A stretch of 64,000 nt of DNA from Pithys albifrons albifrons. Lineage: Eukaryota > Chordata > Aves > Passeriformes > Thamnophilidae. Shown piece after piece: positions 44,741 to 56,354 of this stretch. Each line of letters starts with the position of its first letter. Within the stretch, counting starts at the first letter, position 1. A program made the position numbers and the translations under genes. The stretch is from positions 192,845 through 256,844 of the forward strand of contig NC_092468.1 of assembly GCF_047495875.1 (NCBI RefSeq). Direction: 5' to 3'. Below the pieces are notes generated by a model. The model had not been told where the DNA came from and did not search any database. It was given only the letters and a program-made list of their open reading frames with translations.

Positions 44741-47700
44741 CACAATGGCTTTCTGTCCTGGCACCTTTTCCTAGGGAGAAATCTTCGCTGGCCTGGAATT
44801 CTGGGATGAGAAACGGCACATTCCCGGACTTGCAAGTGGCACGCGCCGTCGACATTTGCTCCCAGGGAAAAGGTGGCACCCTTGGGCTCTCAGGTGCCAA
44901 TGATGGGGCCCCATTACCCCTACAAAAAGCACAATGGCTTTCTGTCCTGGCACCTTTTCCCAGGGAGGAATCTTCATCGGTTTGGAATTCTGGTCTGAGA
45001 ATCGGCACTTTCCTGGACCCGCAAGTGGAATGCACCATCCAGCTTTGCGTCCAGGGAAAAGGTCGCAGTCTTGGGCTCTCAGGTGCCAATGATGGGGCCC
45101 CATTACCTTTACAAAAAACACAATGGCTTTCTGTCCTGACACCTTTTCCATGGGAGGAGTCTTCATTGGTCTGGAATTCTGGGCTGTAAAATGGCACTTT
45201 CTGGGACCAGCACGCGCATGCACTGTCGTGCTTTACGCCCAGGGAAAAGGAGGCAACCTCTGGCTCTCAGATGCCAATGACGGGCCCCCATTAACACTAG
45301 AAATGGAACAATCGCTTTCTGTCCTGGGAGCCCTTTCCCTGGGAGGAGTCGTCAGCCGTCTGGAATCCTGGGCTGAACAAAGCACTTTCTCTGACCTGCA
45401 CGTGGCAGGCACCATCTAGCATTGCGCCCAGGGAAAAGGTGGCAGCCTTGGGCTCTCAGGTGCCAACGATGGGTCCCCGTTAACACTAGAAAAATAACAC
45501 TTGCTTTCTGTCCTGGCACCTTTTCCCAGGGAGGAATCTTCGTCCGTCTGGAAATCTGGGTTTAAAAATGGCACTGCCCCAAACCCGCACAAGGTACACA
45601 CCGTCGAGCTTTGCGCCCAGGGAAAAGGGGGCAGCCTTGGGCTCTCAGCTGCCAATGATGGTGCCCCATTACCCCTACAAAAGGCACAATGGCTTTCTGT
45701 CCTGGCACCTTTTCCCAGGGAGGAATCTTCATCGCTTTGGAATTCTGGTCTGAGAATCGGCACTTTCCTGGACCCGCAAGTGGAACGCACCATCGAGCTT
45801 TGCGTCCAGGGAAAAGGTGGCAGTCTTGGGCTCTCAGGTGCCAATGATGGGGCCCCATTACCTTTACAAAAAGCACAATGTCTTTCTGTCCTGGCACCTT
45901 TTCCCTGGGAGGAGTCTTCATTGGTCTGGAATTCTGGGCTCTAAAATGGCACTTTCTGGGACCAGCACGCAGGGTCGAGCTTTGCGCCCAGTGAAAAGGA
46001 GGCAACCTCTGGGTCTCAGATGCCAATGACGGGCCCCCATTAACACTAGAAATGGAACAATTGCTTTCTGTCCTGGGAGCCTTTTCCCTGGGAGGAGTCG
46101 TCATCCGTCTGGAATCCTGGGCTGAACAAAGGTCTTTCTTTGACCTACAAGTGGCACGCGCCATCTAGCTTTGTGCCCAGGGAAAAGGTGGCAGCCTTGG
46201 GCTCTCAGGTGCCAATGATGGGGCCCCGTTAACACTAGATAAATAACAATCGCTTTCTGTCCTGGCACCTTTTCCCTGGGAGGAATTTTCGTCCGTCTGG
46301 AATTCTGGGCTGAAAAACGGCACTTCCCCGGACCTGCAAGTGGAACGCACCGTCGAGCTTTGTGCCCAGGCAAAAGGTGGCAGCCTTGGGCTCTCAGGTG
46401 CCAATGATGGGCCCCATTACCCCTAGAAAAAGAACACTCGTTTCCTGTCCTGGCACCTTTTCCCTGGGAGGAATCTTCATTGGTCTGAAATTCTGGGCTG
46501 AAAACCGCTCTTTCCCTTACCCGCATGCGGCACGCACCGTCGAGCCTTGCGCCCAGGGAAAAGGTGGCAGCCCTGGGCTCTCAGCTGCCAATTTTGGGGC
46601 CCCATTAACCCTAGAAAAAGAACAATCGCTTTCTGTCCTGGCACCTTTTCCCAGGGAGAAATCTTCGCTGGCCTTAAATTCTGGGATGAGAAACGGCATG
46701 TTCCCGGACTTGCAAGTGGCACGCGCCGTCGACATTTGCGCCCAGGGAAAAGGTGGCACCCTTGGGCTCTCAGGTGCCAAAGATGGGGCCCCATTACCCC
46801 TAGAAAAGGCACAATGGCTTTCTGTCCTGACACCTTTTCCTAGAGAGGAATCGACTTCCGTCTGGAATTCTGGGCTGAAGAACGGCCCTTTCCCGGACCC
46901 GCACAGGGTATGCACCGTCGAGCTTTGCACCCAGGGAAAAGATGGCAGCCTTGGGCTCTCAGGTGCCAATGATGGGGCCCAATTAGCATTACAAAAAACA
47001 CAATGGCTTTGTCTCCTGGTACCTTTTCCCTCTGAGGAATCTTCATAGGTCTGGAATTCTAGGCTGAAAAATGGCACTTTCCCGGACCCGCATGTGGAAC
47101 GCTCCGTCGAGCTTTGCGCCCAGGGAAAAGGTGGCAGCCTTGGGCTCTCAGGTGTCAATTTTGGGGCCCCATTACCCCTAGAAAAGGCACAATTGCTTTC
47201 TGTCCTGGCACCTTTTCCCTGGGAGAAATCTTCATCGGCCTCGAATTCTGGGATGAGAAACAGCACATTCCTGGACACGCAAGTGGCACGCACCGTCGAG
47301 GTTTGCGCTCAGGGAAAAGGGGGCAGCCTTCGGCTCTCAGGTGTCAATGATGGAGCCCCATTAACCCTAGAAAAGGAACAATCGCATTCTGTCCTGACAC
47401 CTTTTCCAAGGGAGGAATCTTCATCGGTCTGGAATTCTGGAATGAGAAACGGCAATTTCCCGGACCCTCACGTAGCACGCATGGTCGAGCTTTGCGCCCA
47501 GGGTATAGGAGGCAACCTTGGGCTCTCAGGTGCCAATGATGGGGCCCGATTAACCCTAGAAATGGAACAATCGCTTTCTGTGCTGGGAGCCTCTTCCCTG
47601 TGAGGAGTCTTCATCCGTCTGGAATTGAGGGCTGAAAAACGGCACTTTCCCGGACAAGAAAGTGGTACGCGCCGTTGATGTTTGCGCCCACGGAAAAGGT

Positions 47701-48890
47701 GGCAGCCTTGAACTCTCAGGTGCCAATGATGGGGCACCATTGACCCTAGAAAAGGACAATTCGATTTCTGACCTGGCACCTTTTCCCTGGGAGGTGTCTT
47801 CGTCCGTCTGGAATTCTGGGCTGAAAAACGGCACTTCCCTGGACCCGCAAGTGGCACGCGCCGTCGACATTTGCGCCCAGGCAAAAGGTGGCAGCCTTGG
47901 ACTCTCAGGTGCCAATGATGGGGCCCTGTTAACACTAGAAAAATAACACTTGCTTTCTGTCCTGGCACCTTTTCCCAGGGAGGAATCTTCGTCCGTCTGG
48001 AAATCTGGGTTCAAAAATGGCACTGCCCCAAACCCGCACAAGGTACACACCGTCGAGCTTTGTGCCCAGGGAAAAGGGGGCAGCCTTGGGCTCTCAGGTG
48101 CCAATGATGTTGCCCCATTACCCCTACAAAAGGCACAATGGCTTTCTGTCCTGGCACCTTTTCCCAGGGAGGAATCTTCATCGGTTTGGAATTCTGGTCT
48201 GAGAATCGGCACTTTTCTGGACCCGCAAGTGGAACGCACCATCGAGCTTTGCATCCAGGGAAAAGGTGGCAGTCTTGGGCTCTCAGGTGCCAATGATGGG
48301 GCCCCATTACCTTTACAAAAAACACAATGGCTTTCTGTCCTGGCACCTTTTCCCTGGGAGGAGTCTTCATTGGTCTGGAATTCTGGGCTCTAAAATGGCA
48401 CTTTCTGGGACCAGCACGTGGCACGCACTGTCGTGCTTTACGCCCAGGGAAAAGGAGGCAACCTCTGGGTCTCAGATGCCAATGACGGGCCCCCATTAAC
48501 ACTAGAAATGGAACAATTGCTTTCTGTCCTGGGAGCCCTTTCCTTGGGAGGAGTCGTCAGCCGTCTGGAATCCTGGGCTATACAAAGCACTTTCTCTGAC
48601 CTGCACGTGGCAGGCACCATCTAGCTTTGCGCCCAGGGAAGAGGTGGCAGCCTTGGGCTCTCAGGTGCCAACAATGGGTCCCCGTTAACACTAGATAAAT
48701 AACAATCGCTTTCTGTCCTGGCACCTTTTCCCTGGGAGGAATTTTCGTCCGTCTGGAATTCTGGGCTGAAAAACGGCACTTCCCCGGACCTGCAAGTGGA
48801 ATGCACCGTCGAGCTTTGTGCCCAGGCAAAAGGTGGCAGCCTTGGGCTCTCAGGTGCCAATGATGGGGCCCCATTAACCCTAGAAAAAGA
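44741..48890 (+). repeat. higher-order repeat copy 2 (4149-bp period)
   Basis: The second copy. It differs from copy 1 by isolated substitutions (for example, an Ile/Val change in a conceptual frame near 43.6/47.7 kb), pointing to recent unequal exchange or duplication. At the left edge it skips a monomer relative to copy 1. Confidence 0.85.
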
Positions 48891-50594
48891 ATAATGGCTT
48901 TCTGTCCTGGCACCTTTTCCCTGGGAGGAATCTTCGTTGGTCTGGAATTCTGGGCTGAAAACGGCTCTTTCCCTTACCCGCATGTGGCACGCACCGTTGA
49001 GCTTTGCGCCCAGGGAAAAGGTGGCAGCCCTGGGCTCTCAGCTGCCAATTTTGGGGCCCCATTAACCCTAGAAAAGGCACAATTGCTTTCTGTCCTGGCA
49101 CCTTTTCCCAGGGAGAAATCTTCGCTGGCCTGGAATTCTGGGATGAGAAACGGCACATTCCCGGACTTGCAAGTGGCACGCGCCGTCGACATTTGCGCCC
49201 AGGGAAAAGGTGGCAGCCTTGGGCTCTCAGGTGCCAAAGATGGGGTCCCATTACCTCTAGAAAAGGCACAATGGCTTTCTGTCCTGACACCTTTTCCCAG
49301 AGAGGAATCGACTTCCGTCTGGAATTCTGGGCTGAAGAACGGCCCTTTCCCGGACCCGCACAGGGTATGCACCGTCGAGCTTTGCACCCAGGGAAAAGGT
49401 GGCAGCCTTGGGCTCTCAGGTGCCAATGATGGGGCCCAATTAGCATTACAAAATACACAATGGCTTTGTCTCCTGGTACCTTTTCCCTCTGAGGAATCTT
49501 CATAGGTCTGGAATTCTAGGCTGAAAAATGGCACTTTCCCGGACCCGCACGTGGAACGCTCCGTCGAGCTTTGCGCCCAGGGAAAAGGTGGCAGCCTTGG
49601 GCTCTCAGGTGTCCATTTTGGGACCCCATTACCCCTAGAAAAGGCACAATTGCTTTCTGCCCTGGCACCTTTTCCCTGGGAGAAATCTTCATCGGCCTCG
49701 AATTCTGGGATGAGAAACAGCACATTCCTGGACACGCAAGTGGCACGCACCGTCGAGCTTTGCGCTTAGGGAAAAGGTTGCAGCCTTCGGCTCTCAGGTG
49801 CCAATAATGGGTCCCCATTACTCCTAGAAAAGGAGAAATCCATTCCTGTCCTGCCACCTTTTCCCAGGGAGGAATCTTCATCGGTCTGGAATTCTGGAAT
49901 GAGAAACGGGAATTTCCCGGACCCTCACGTAGCACGCATGGTCGAGCTTTGCGCCCAGGGTATAGGAGGCAACCTTGGGCTCTCAGGTGACAATGATGGA
50001 GCCCGATTAACCCTAGAAATGGAACAATCGCTTTCTGTCCTGGGAGCCTCTTCCCTGTGAGGAGTCTTCATCCATCTGGAATTGAGGGCTGAAAAACGGC
50101 ACTTTCCCGGACAAGAAAGTGGTACGCGCCGTTGATGTTTGCGCCCAGGGAAAAGGTGGCAGCCTTGAACTCTCAGGTGCCAATGATGGGGCACCATTGA
50201 CCCTAGAAAAGGACAATTCGATTTCTGACCTGGCACCTTTTCCCTGGGAGGTGTCTTCGTCCGTCTGGAATTCTGGGCTGAAAAATGGCACTTCCCCGGA
50301 CCCGCAAGTGGCACGCGCCGTCGACATTTGTGCCCAGGCAAAAGGTGGCAGCCTTAGGCTCTCAGGTGCCAATGATGAGGCCCCGTTAACACTAGATAAA
50401 TAACAATCGCTTTCTGTCCTGGCACCTTTTCCCAGGGAGGAATCTTCATCGGTTTGGAATTCTGGTCTGAGAATCGGCACTTTCCTGGACCCGCAAGTGG
50501 AACGCACCATCGAGCTTTGCGCCCAGGGAAAAGGTGGCAGTCTTGGGCTCTCAGGTGCCAGTGATGGGGCCCCATTACCTTTACAAAAAGCACA

Positions 50595-50942
50595 ATGGCT
50601 TTCATTGTGAATGTATATTCAGTCTGGTGTGCCTGTCCTCGTTTGGGTTGTTACCTCTGGGTTCTCATTAAAAATAGCACCCAGACTGTGGGGAAAACAG
50701 GCGGAGATGGTTACTTCCACCTTTTCACCTCTGCTACAACAATCATTGAAAATATTGAGCTTCCTTTTGATGTCAGGGACAGCATAATCCTACTGTTAGT
50801 GCTGTTAGTGTTGCTTTGTCTCCTCTGTACTGTATACACCATGTTTCGGGTCAGAACTGGGCTTTCTAAGGAGACTTGCTGGAGGCCTGCCCTGGGAGCG
50901 GATGATGTTGAGTGGCACGGGAAGTGGGAAGATATGGGCTAG
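50595..50942 (+). CDS. leader ORF with transmembrane segment, in frame with gag
   Basis: 115 codons. The first three come from satellite sequence, so the true N-terminus is lost at the junction. Near residues 63-83 is a strong hydrophobic span (SIILLLVLLVLLCLLCTVYT) followed by basic residues. The ORF ends with TAG at 50940-50942, and the gag frame continues in the same register immediately after. It may be an N-terminal hydrophobic extension of Gag interrupted by a single stop, or a separate small membrane protein. The non-autonomous elements at 31882 and 34385 also place a hydrophobic leader in front of Gag sequence. Confidence 0.5.
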   Translation: MAFIVNVYSVWCACPRLGCYLWVLIKNSTQTVGKTGGDGYFHLFTSATTIIENIELPFDVRDSIILLLVLLVLLCLLCTVYTMFRVRTGLSKETCWRPALGADDVEWHGKWEDMG

Positions 50943-50945
50943 TAT

Positions 50946-52457
50946 TTGGAGACCTTCTCTCCTCAAATGGTCTGGAAATTCACCCCAGAACAACTGCAGG
51001 ACCCTGCCAAAATGCTAAGCTATGTGAAAGGAAGATGCTCTGGTAGTCCCAGAGATGTGCAGCTCACAGCAACCTGCTGGGCCCTGGCCACTGCCTACCA
51101 CACACTGCTTGGTGTGGTACAGCATCATCAGGAGGAGGAGAAAAGGAGCAAATCCACAGGCACCATGTCCACCCAAACCACGGCTGAGCCAGAGAGGAAG
51201 AGAGATACATCAACCAGCAGCATGTCCACCCAGACCATGACTGAGCCAGAGAGGAAGAGAGACACATCAACCAGCACCATGCCCACACAAACCACAGCTG
51301 AGCCAGAGAGAAAGGGAAACAAATCAACCAGCACCATGTCCACACAAACCATGGAGGAGCCAGAAGGACAACAGAAACCGATAGCAGTTGCCCCTGTCCA
51401 GAAAAGAAAATCAAAGACCAAATCAGTTCGTATAGCGCATGACGAGGAAGAGTCAGGACCTTCATCTCAAGCAGAAGAAATGGAGCCAGAAATAATCACC
51501 CGGTCCCTATCCCTGGGAGAGCTGCGTGAGCTCCGGAGAGAGTTCACACGACAGGCAAATGAGTCCATCTTGATCTGGCTACTTCGAATCTGGGATGCTG
51601 CAGCCAATGATACAATTCTAGATGGGAGTGAGGCAAGGCAGCTGGGATCCCTTTCTCGAGATGTTGTCATTGATCAGGGCATTGGAAAGAGACATGAAAC
51701 TCTCAGCCTCTGGCGGCGACTGTTGTCAAGCGTGAGGGAGAGATATCTTTGTAAGGAGGACCTCCACGTACAGCAAGGACAATGGAACACGATGGAACAA
51801 GGTATCCGGTGCTTAAGGGAATTAGCCGTACTGGAGATAATCTTTTCAGAGGATGAGAGATTCCCTAAAAGTCCAGATGGTGTCCAGTGCACATCCCAGA
51901 TGTGGTTAAAATTTGCACGACTTGGGCCAGAAATGTATTCTCGCTACCTTGCAACATTGCAGTGGAGAGAGGGAGAAGACAAGGTGGGTGCACTGGTCAG
52001 CAAACTCAGGATTTATGAAGACACTGTCACTGCTCCATTACGAGCCCACGTCTCAGCTGTGGAAACAAAACTGGCTGAACTGGAAGAGAAGATTAAGGAA
52101 GGACTCTTCCATATCTCTCCAGAACAAACGAGAGTCTCTGCCATCAGAAGCAGGCGTCTTCCAGCTAAGGAGAAAGGGTACACTCCACGCGGCAATCTGT
52201 GGTTTTACCTCCATGAGCATGGAGAAGATATGAGGAAGTGGGATGGGAAACCCACCTCTTCCTTAGCAGCTTGGGTACGTGAATTGCAAAGAGGCACAAC
52301 TAACACAGGGAATTCTTCAAGGTTGAAGGCTGCTCCGGTCTCTCGTGGGCAAGGCTCCAGACAGTATAGGAATGATGATGTTATGCCCGATCCTCTTGAA
52401 GGAACCTCCCGGTCATATTCACAGGGAGAGCGCAGTGAATACCATGACCAGAACTAG
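50946..52457 (+). CDS. gag: ERVL Gag polyprotein
   Basis: About 500 codons open to TAG at 52455. No ATG is in frame until 50967, so initiation either uses that ATG or belongs to the upstream in-frame leader. Residues about 70-140 hold about four 19-residue repeats (core STQTTAEPERKRDTS). A capsid-like helical region with LGELRELRREFTRQANES lies around 195. A coiled-coil-like AVETKLAELEEKIKEGLF is near residue 365. No Cys-His zinc knuckle is present, which is unusual compared with most orthoretroviral Gag proteins. The C-terminal part around NLWFYLHEHGEDMRKWD is shared with the non-autonomous elements. Confidence 0.75.
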   Translation: METFSPQMVWKFTPEQLQDPAKMLSYVKGRCSGSPRDVQLTATCWALATAYHTLLGVVQHHQEEEKRSKSTGTMSTQTTAEPERKRDTSTSSMSTQTMTEPERKRDTSTSTMPTQTTAEPERKGNKSTSTMSTQTMEEPEGQQKPIAVAPVQKRKSKTKSVRIAHDEEESGPSSQAEEMEPEIITRSLSLGELRELRREFTRQANESILIWLLRIWDAAANDTILDGSEARQLGSLSRDVVIDQGIGKRHETLSLWRRLLSSVRERYLCKEDLHVQQGQWNTMEQGIRCLRELAVLEIIFSEDERFPKSPDGVQCTSQMWLKFARLGPEMYSRYLATLQWREGEDKVGALVSKLRIYEDTVTAPLRAHVSAVETKLAELEEKIKEGLFHISPEQTRVSAIRSRRLPAKEKGYTPRGNLWFYLHEHGEDMRKWDGKPTSSLAAWVRELQRGTTNTGNSSRLKAAPVSRGQGSRQYRNDDVMPDPLEGTSRSYSQGERSEYHDQN

Positions 52458-52950
52458 GGGGGCCCTGCCTCTAGCCAGGTAGAGGAGAGGGACAATCGGG
52501 TTTATTGGACTGTGTGGATTCGGTGGCCTGCCTCATCAGACCCACAGAAATACAAAGCTTTAGTGGACACTGGTGCACAATGCACGTTGATGCCATCAGG
52601 ATACGTCGGGACAGAATCCATCTCTTTCTGGGGTGACAGGGGGATCCCAACAGCTGACTGTACTGGAAGCTGAAGTCAGATTGACTGGGAAGGAATGGCA
52701 TAGACACCCCATTGTGACTGGTCCAGAAGCCCTTGGCATAGACTACCTGAGGAATGGATATTTCAAAGACCCAAAGGGACTGCGTTGGGCCTTTGGCATA
52801 GCTGCTGTGGAGACAGAGGAAATCAGACAGCTGAGCACCTTGCCTGGCCTCTCAGAGGACCCTTCTGCTGTGGGACTGCTGAAAGTTGAAGAACAATTGG
52901 TACCGCTGGCCACAGCCACAGTGCACCGTCGGCAATACCGCACTGACTGA
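52458..52950 (+). pseudogene. pro: ERVL aspartic protease, frameshifted
   Basis: The frame after the gag stop contains KALVDTGAQCTLMPS at about 52552-52597, the active-site DTG motif of a retroviral aspartic protease. Near 52630 the homologous reading switches frame (one-base loss or gain), and the continuation runs to a TGA at 52948. The product would be truncated after the catalytic loop. Confidence 0.75.
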
Positions 52951-52956
52951 GACTCT

Positions 52957-55640
52957 GTGACCCCCATACACAAGATGATTCGTGAGCTGGAGAGCCAAGG
53001 GGTGGTCAGCAAGACTCACTCACCATTTAATAGCCCCAATGGCCAGTACGAAAGTCCAGTGGAGAGTGGAGGCCGACGGTGGATTACCGTGGTCTCAATG
53101 AGGTCACACCCCCCCCGAGTGCCGCTGTGCCGGACATGCTGGAGCTTCAGTATGAGCTGGAGTCCAAGGCAGCCAAGTGGTATGCCACCATCGACATTGC
53201 CAATGCCTTTTTCTCCATTCCGTTGGCAGCAGAGTGCAGGCCGCAGTTCGCTTTCACCTGGAAGGGGGTGCAGTACACCTGGAATCGACTGCCCCAGGGG
53301 TGGAAACACAGTTCCACCATTTGCCATGGACTGATCCAGACTGCATTGGAAAAGGGTGAGGCTCCAGAACACCTACAGTACATCGATGACATCATTGTAT
53401 GGGGGAACACAGCAGGGGAGGTTTTTGAGAAAGGAAAGAAGATAATCCAGATTCTCCTAAGAGCTGGCTTTGCCATTAAACGAAGTAAGGTCAAGGGACC
53501 TGCTCAGGAAATTCAGTTCCTAGGAGTGAAGTGGCAAGACGGGCGTCGTCAGATTCCAACAGAGGTGATCAACAAAATAGCAGCTATGTCCCCACCGACC
53601 AGCAAGAAGGAAACTCAGGCTTTCCTAGGTGCCGTGGGCTTTTGGAGGATGCATATCCCTGAGTACAGTCAGATTGTAAGCCCTCTCTACCTTGTGACAC
53701 GGAAGAAAAATGATTTCCAGTGGGGCCCTGAACAACAACAAGCCTTTGAGCAGATTAAACAGGAGATAACCCATGCAGTAGCCCTTGGGCCAGTCAGGAC
53801 AGGACAGGATGTGAAGAATGTGCTCTACACTGCAGCCGGGGAGAATGGCCCATCCTGGAGCCTCTGGCAGAAAGTACCTGAGGAGACTCGAGGACGACCG
53901 CTGGGATTCTGGAGTCGGGGATACAAAGGATCTGAGGCCAGCTACACCCCAACTGAGAAAGAGATCCTGGCAGCTTATGAAGGAGTTCGAGCCACCTCAG
54001 AAGTGATTGGCACTGAGGCACAGCTCATCCTGGCACCCCGACTACCAGTATTGGGCTGGATGTTCAAAGGAAAAGCTCCTTCTACCCATCACGCCACTTA
54101 TGCCACATGGAGTAAGTGGATCGCTCTGATCACGCAGCGAACCCGGATAGGGAATCCTAATCGCCCTGGGATTTTGGAAATCATCACTAACTGGCCGGAA
54201 GGTGAGAGTTTCGGATTGTCCTCTGAAGAAGAAGAGGAGCAGGTGACACGAGCTGAGGAGGCCCCACCATATAACCAGCTACCAGAAGAGGAGAAGCGAT
54301 ATGCTCTCTTCACAGATGGCTCTTGCCGCATTGTAGGGACAAGCCGGAAATGGAAAGCAGCTGTATGGAGTCCTACACGTCGAGTTGCAGAAGCGACTGA
54401 AGGACAAGGTGGATCAAGTCAGGTTGCAGAGCTGAAAGCTGTTCAGCTGGCTTTGGATATCGCTGAACGAGAGAAGTGGCCAAGACTCTACCTTTACACT
54501 GACTCGTGGATGGTGGCCAATGCTCTGTGGGGATGGCTGGAGCGTTGGAGAAAGGCCGGCTGGCAGCGCAAAGGGAAACCCATCTGGGCGGCTGAGATGT
54601 GGCAGGACATCACTGCCCGGGTAGAGAAGCTGAGTGTGAAGGTCCGTCACGTAGATGCTCATGTACCCAAGAGCCGGGCTAATGAGGAGCATCGTAACAA
54701 CGAGCAGGTGGATCGAGCTGCCAAGATTGAAGTCTGTCAGGTAGATCTGGATTGGCAGCATAAAGGTGAATTGTTTCTAGCCCTATGGGCCCATGATGCC
54801 TCTGGTCATCAGGGCAGAGATGCAACATACAGATGGGCTCGTGACCGAGGGGTGGACCTAACCATGGACAGGGTCTCACAGGTTATCCATGACTGTGACA
54901 CATGTGCTGCCATCAAGCAGGCCAAGCGGGTGAAGCCTCTATGGTATGGTGGACGGTGGTCGAAATACAGGTATGGGGAAGCCTGGCAAGTTGACTACAT
55001 CACACTTCCCCAAACACGCCAAGGCAAGCGCTATGTGCTGACCATGGTAGAGGCAACCACTGGATGGCTGGAGACATACCCCGTATCTCACGCCACTGCC
55101 CGGAATACCATCCTGGGCCTTGAGAAACAAGTCCTGTGGAGACACGGCACCCCAGAGAGAATAGAGTCTGACAACGGCACCCACTTCAAGAACAGCCTCA
55201 TAGACACCTGGGCCAGAGAGCACGGCATTGAGTGGGTGTATCATATCCCCTACCATGCTCCAGCTGCCGGGAAAGTTGAGCGATGTAATGGACTGCTGAA
55301 AACAACCTTGAAGGCGTTGGGTGGGGGAACTTTCAAACACTGGGAGCTGCATTTGGCAAAGGCCACCTGGTTGGTCAACACCCGGGGCTCCATCAATCGA
55401 GCTGGCCCTGCCCAATCAGAACTCTTGAATACTGTAGATGGAGATAAAGTCCCTGTGGTCCATATGAGAAGTATGTTAGGAAAGACTGTTTGGGTGAGTC
55501 CCACCTCAAACAAAGGCAAACCCATCTGAGGGATTGTCTTTGCTCAAGGACCTGGTTGCACTTGGTGGATAATGCAAAAAGATGGAGAAACACGTTGTGT
55601 ACCACAAGGGGACCTAATTTTGAGCGAGAAGAGTTTGTAA
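52957..55640 (+). pseudogene. pol: ERVL reverse transcriptase-RNase H-integrase
   Basis: RT begins in one frame at about 52957 (IRELESQGVVSKTHSPFNSP) and shifts at about 53065-53079 to the long open frame 53079-55529. RT motifs: ATIDIANAFFSIPL, LPQGWKHS and catalytic YIDD at 53379-53390. RNase H: ALFTDGS at about 54303, AELKAVQLAL and YTDS. Integrase: an HHCC zinc domain (HDASGH; CDTCAAIKQ), then catalytic Asp (WQVDYI), SDNGTH and GKVERCNG. TGA at 55527-55529 stops the frame, yet the same frame continues with integrase C-terminal-like sequence (GPGCTWWIMQKDGETRCV) to TAA at 55638. The enzyme is defective as it stands, owing to at least one frameshift and one premature stop. Confidence 0.85.
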
Positions 55641-55719
55641 TGTTTCATTGTATATATGTGTATATATATGTATGTATAGGTAAAAAGGGGATTAATTTGG
55701 GAATGACTAGATGGAGTAG

Positions 55720-55735
55720 AATAAGGGGTGGATAA
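55720..55735 (+). other. polypurine tract of ERVL provirus
   Basis: AATAAGGGGTGGATAA directly before the LTR start. Nearly identical to the tracts before the non-autonomous LTRs (33311-33326 and 35556-35571) and at 4151-4164. Confidence 0.8.
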
Positions 55736-56354
55736 TGTCCTAGTTCAGCAGGAGGGACCAGCTAACCCTGTGTGGGGGTGATCAAAGCTGTGTATTCTAC
55801 CCCCTCTATTCATTCCCCAAGGTCAATGGGCCATTAGCAGCAGCTGCCCAGGGGGCCACTATCACCTTCACACCCAGCCTGAGGGGGCGGAGCTGCTAAT
55901 GGGCCATCAACAGCTCAATACGCCCTGGCTCCCTCACCCATTGTGTGAGTCCCCGCCCAGGGGGAGGGACTGAGTGCTCCCTGAGGGTACATAAGTGGTG
56001 GGTAAGAAGACCTCGGGAACCTCTTGTCGGATCCAGAGCAGCAGCAGGACCTAGACAGGAGGAGATCACCGCTCTCGCCCAGACCACAGCCCTCGCCTGC
56101 ACCAACAGGTTTTTCTTTTCCTTTTGCTCTGGACTTGGGGGAACCACAGGGGTCTCAGCACAAGGGCAAACAAACCCCCTTGGGTTTGTGCCCCAGGACA
56201 CTGGGTTATACTGCTGGGGTTTTGTGAGTTGAAAGCAATTTCCCTTGTGTGTCAGTGTCGATATTGTAATATTATTATTAAATTTTAGCTCTGACTTATA
56301 ATCTCTCTCGTGGTGAGATCATTTCCCCTGCAGGTTCACCTTTAAACCAGCACA
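55736..56354 (+). repeat. 3' LTR of ERVL provirus (LTR D)
   Basis: Starts TGTCCTAGTTCAGCAGG and ends AAACCAGCACA. Same family as solo LTRs B (29521, minus) and C (30430, plus). GGTACATAAGTGG may be the core promoter. The next base begins inverted satellite. Confidence 0.92.

Larger units (their letters stand above)
36195..50603 (+). repeat. 189-bp satellite array, left arm
   Basis: About 76 tandem monomers. Period measured from the GCAGCC...GGGCTCTCAG block at 42231, 42418, 42607, 42796 and 42985 is 187-189 bp. Recognisable parts are GGGCTCTCAGGTGCCAATGA, TTTCTGTCCTGGCACCTTTT, GGAATTCTGGG, CCCGGACCCGCAAGTGG and TCGAGCTTTGCGCCCAGGGA. Monomers fall into distinguishable subtypes arranged in higher-order repeats. 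Since 189 is 63 codons, long frames run in several registers on both strands; they are by-products. The unit length is near that of known songbird centromeric satellites (for example, the 191-bp zebra finch family), but homology is untested. Confidence 0.95.
50604..56354 (+). mobile_element. 5'-truncated ERVL provirus at satellite inversion centre
   Basis: Internal region with a leader ORF, gag, broken protease and RT-RNase H-integrase, then a polypurine tract and one LTR (55736-56354). The 5' LTR and the start of the internal region are missing: satellite runs directly into internal sequence at 50603/50604. No env, consistent with class III ERVL. The flanks are the same satellite in opposite orientations. 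The coding region has at least two frameshifts and two stops, so it is defective. Confidence 0.88.

Noticed and set aside
36195..50603. Many ORFs of 100-290 codons on both strands of the satellite
   Set aside because: The 189-bp unit is 63 codons, so open frames persist by periodicity in several registers at once. There are no consistent starts, splice sites or domains.
50604..50945. A 5' LTR for the ERVL provirus
   Set aside because: Nothing resembling the 55736 LTR precedes the internal region. Satellite joins it directly, so the 5' LTR is absent.
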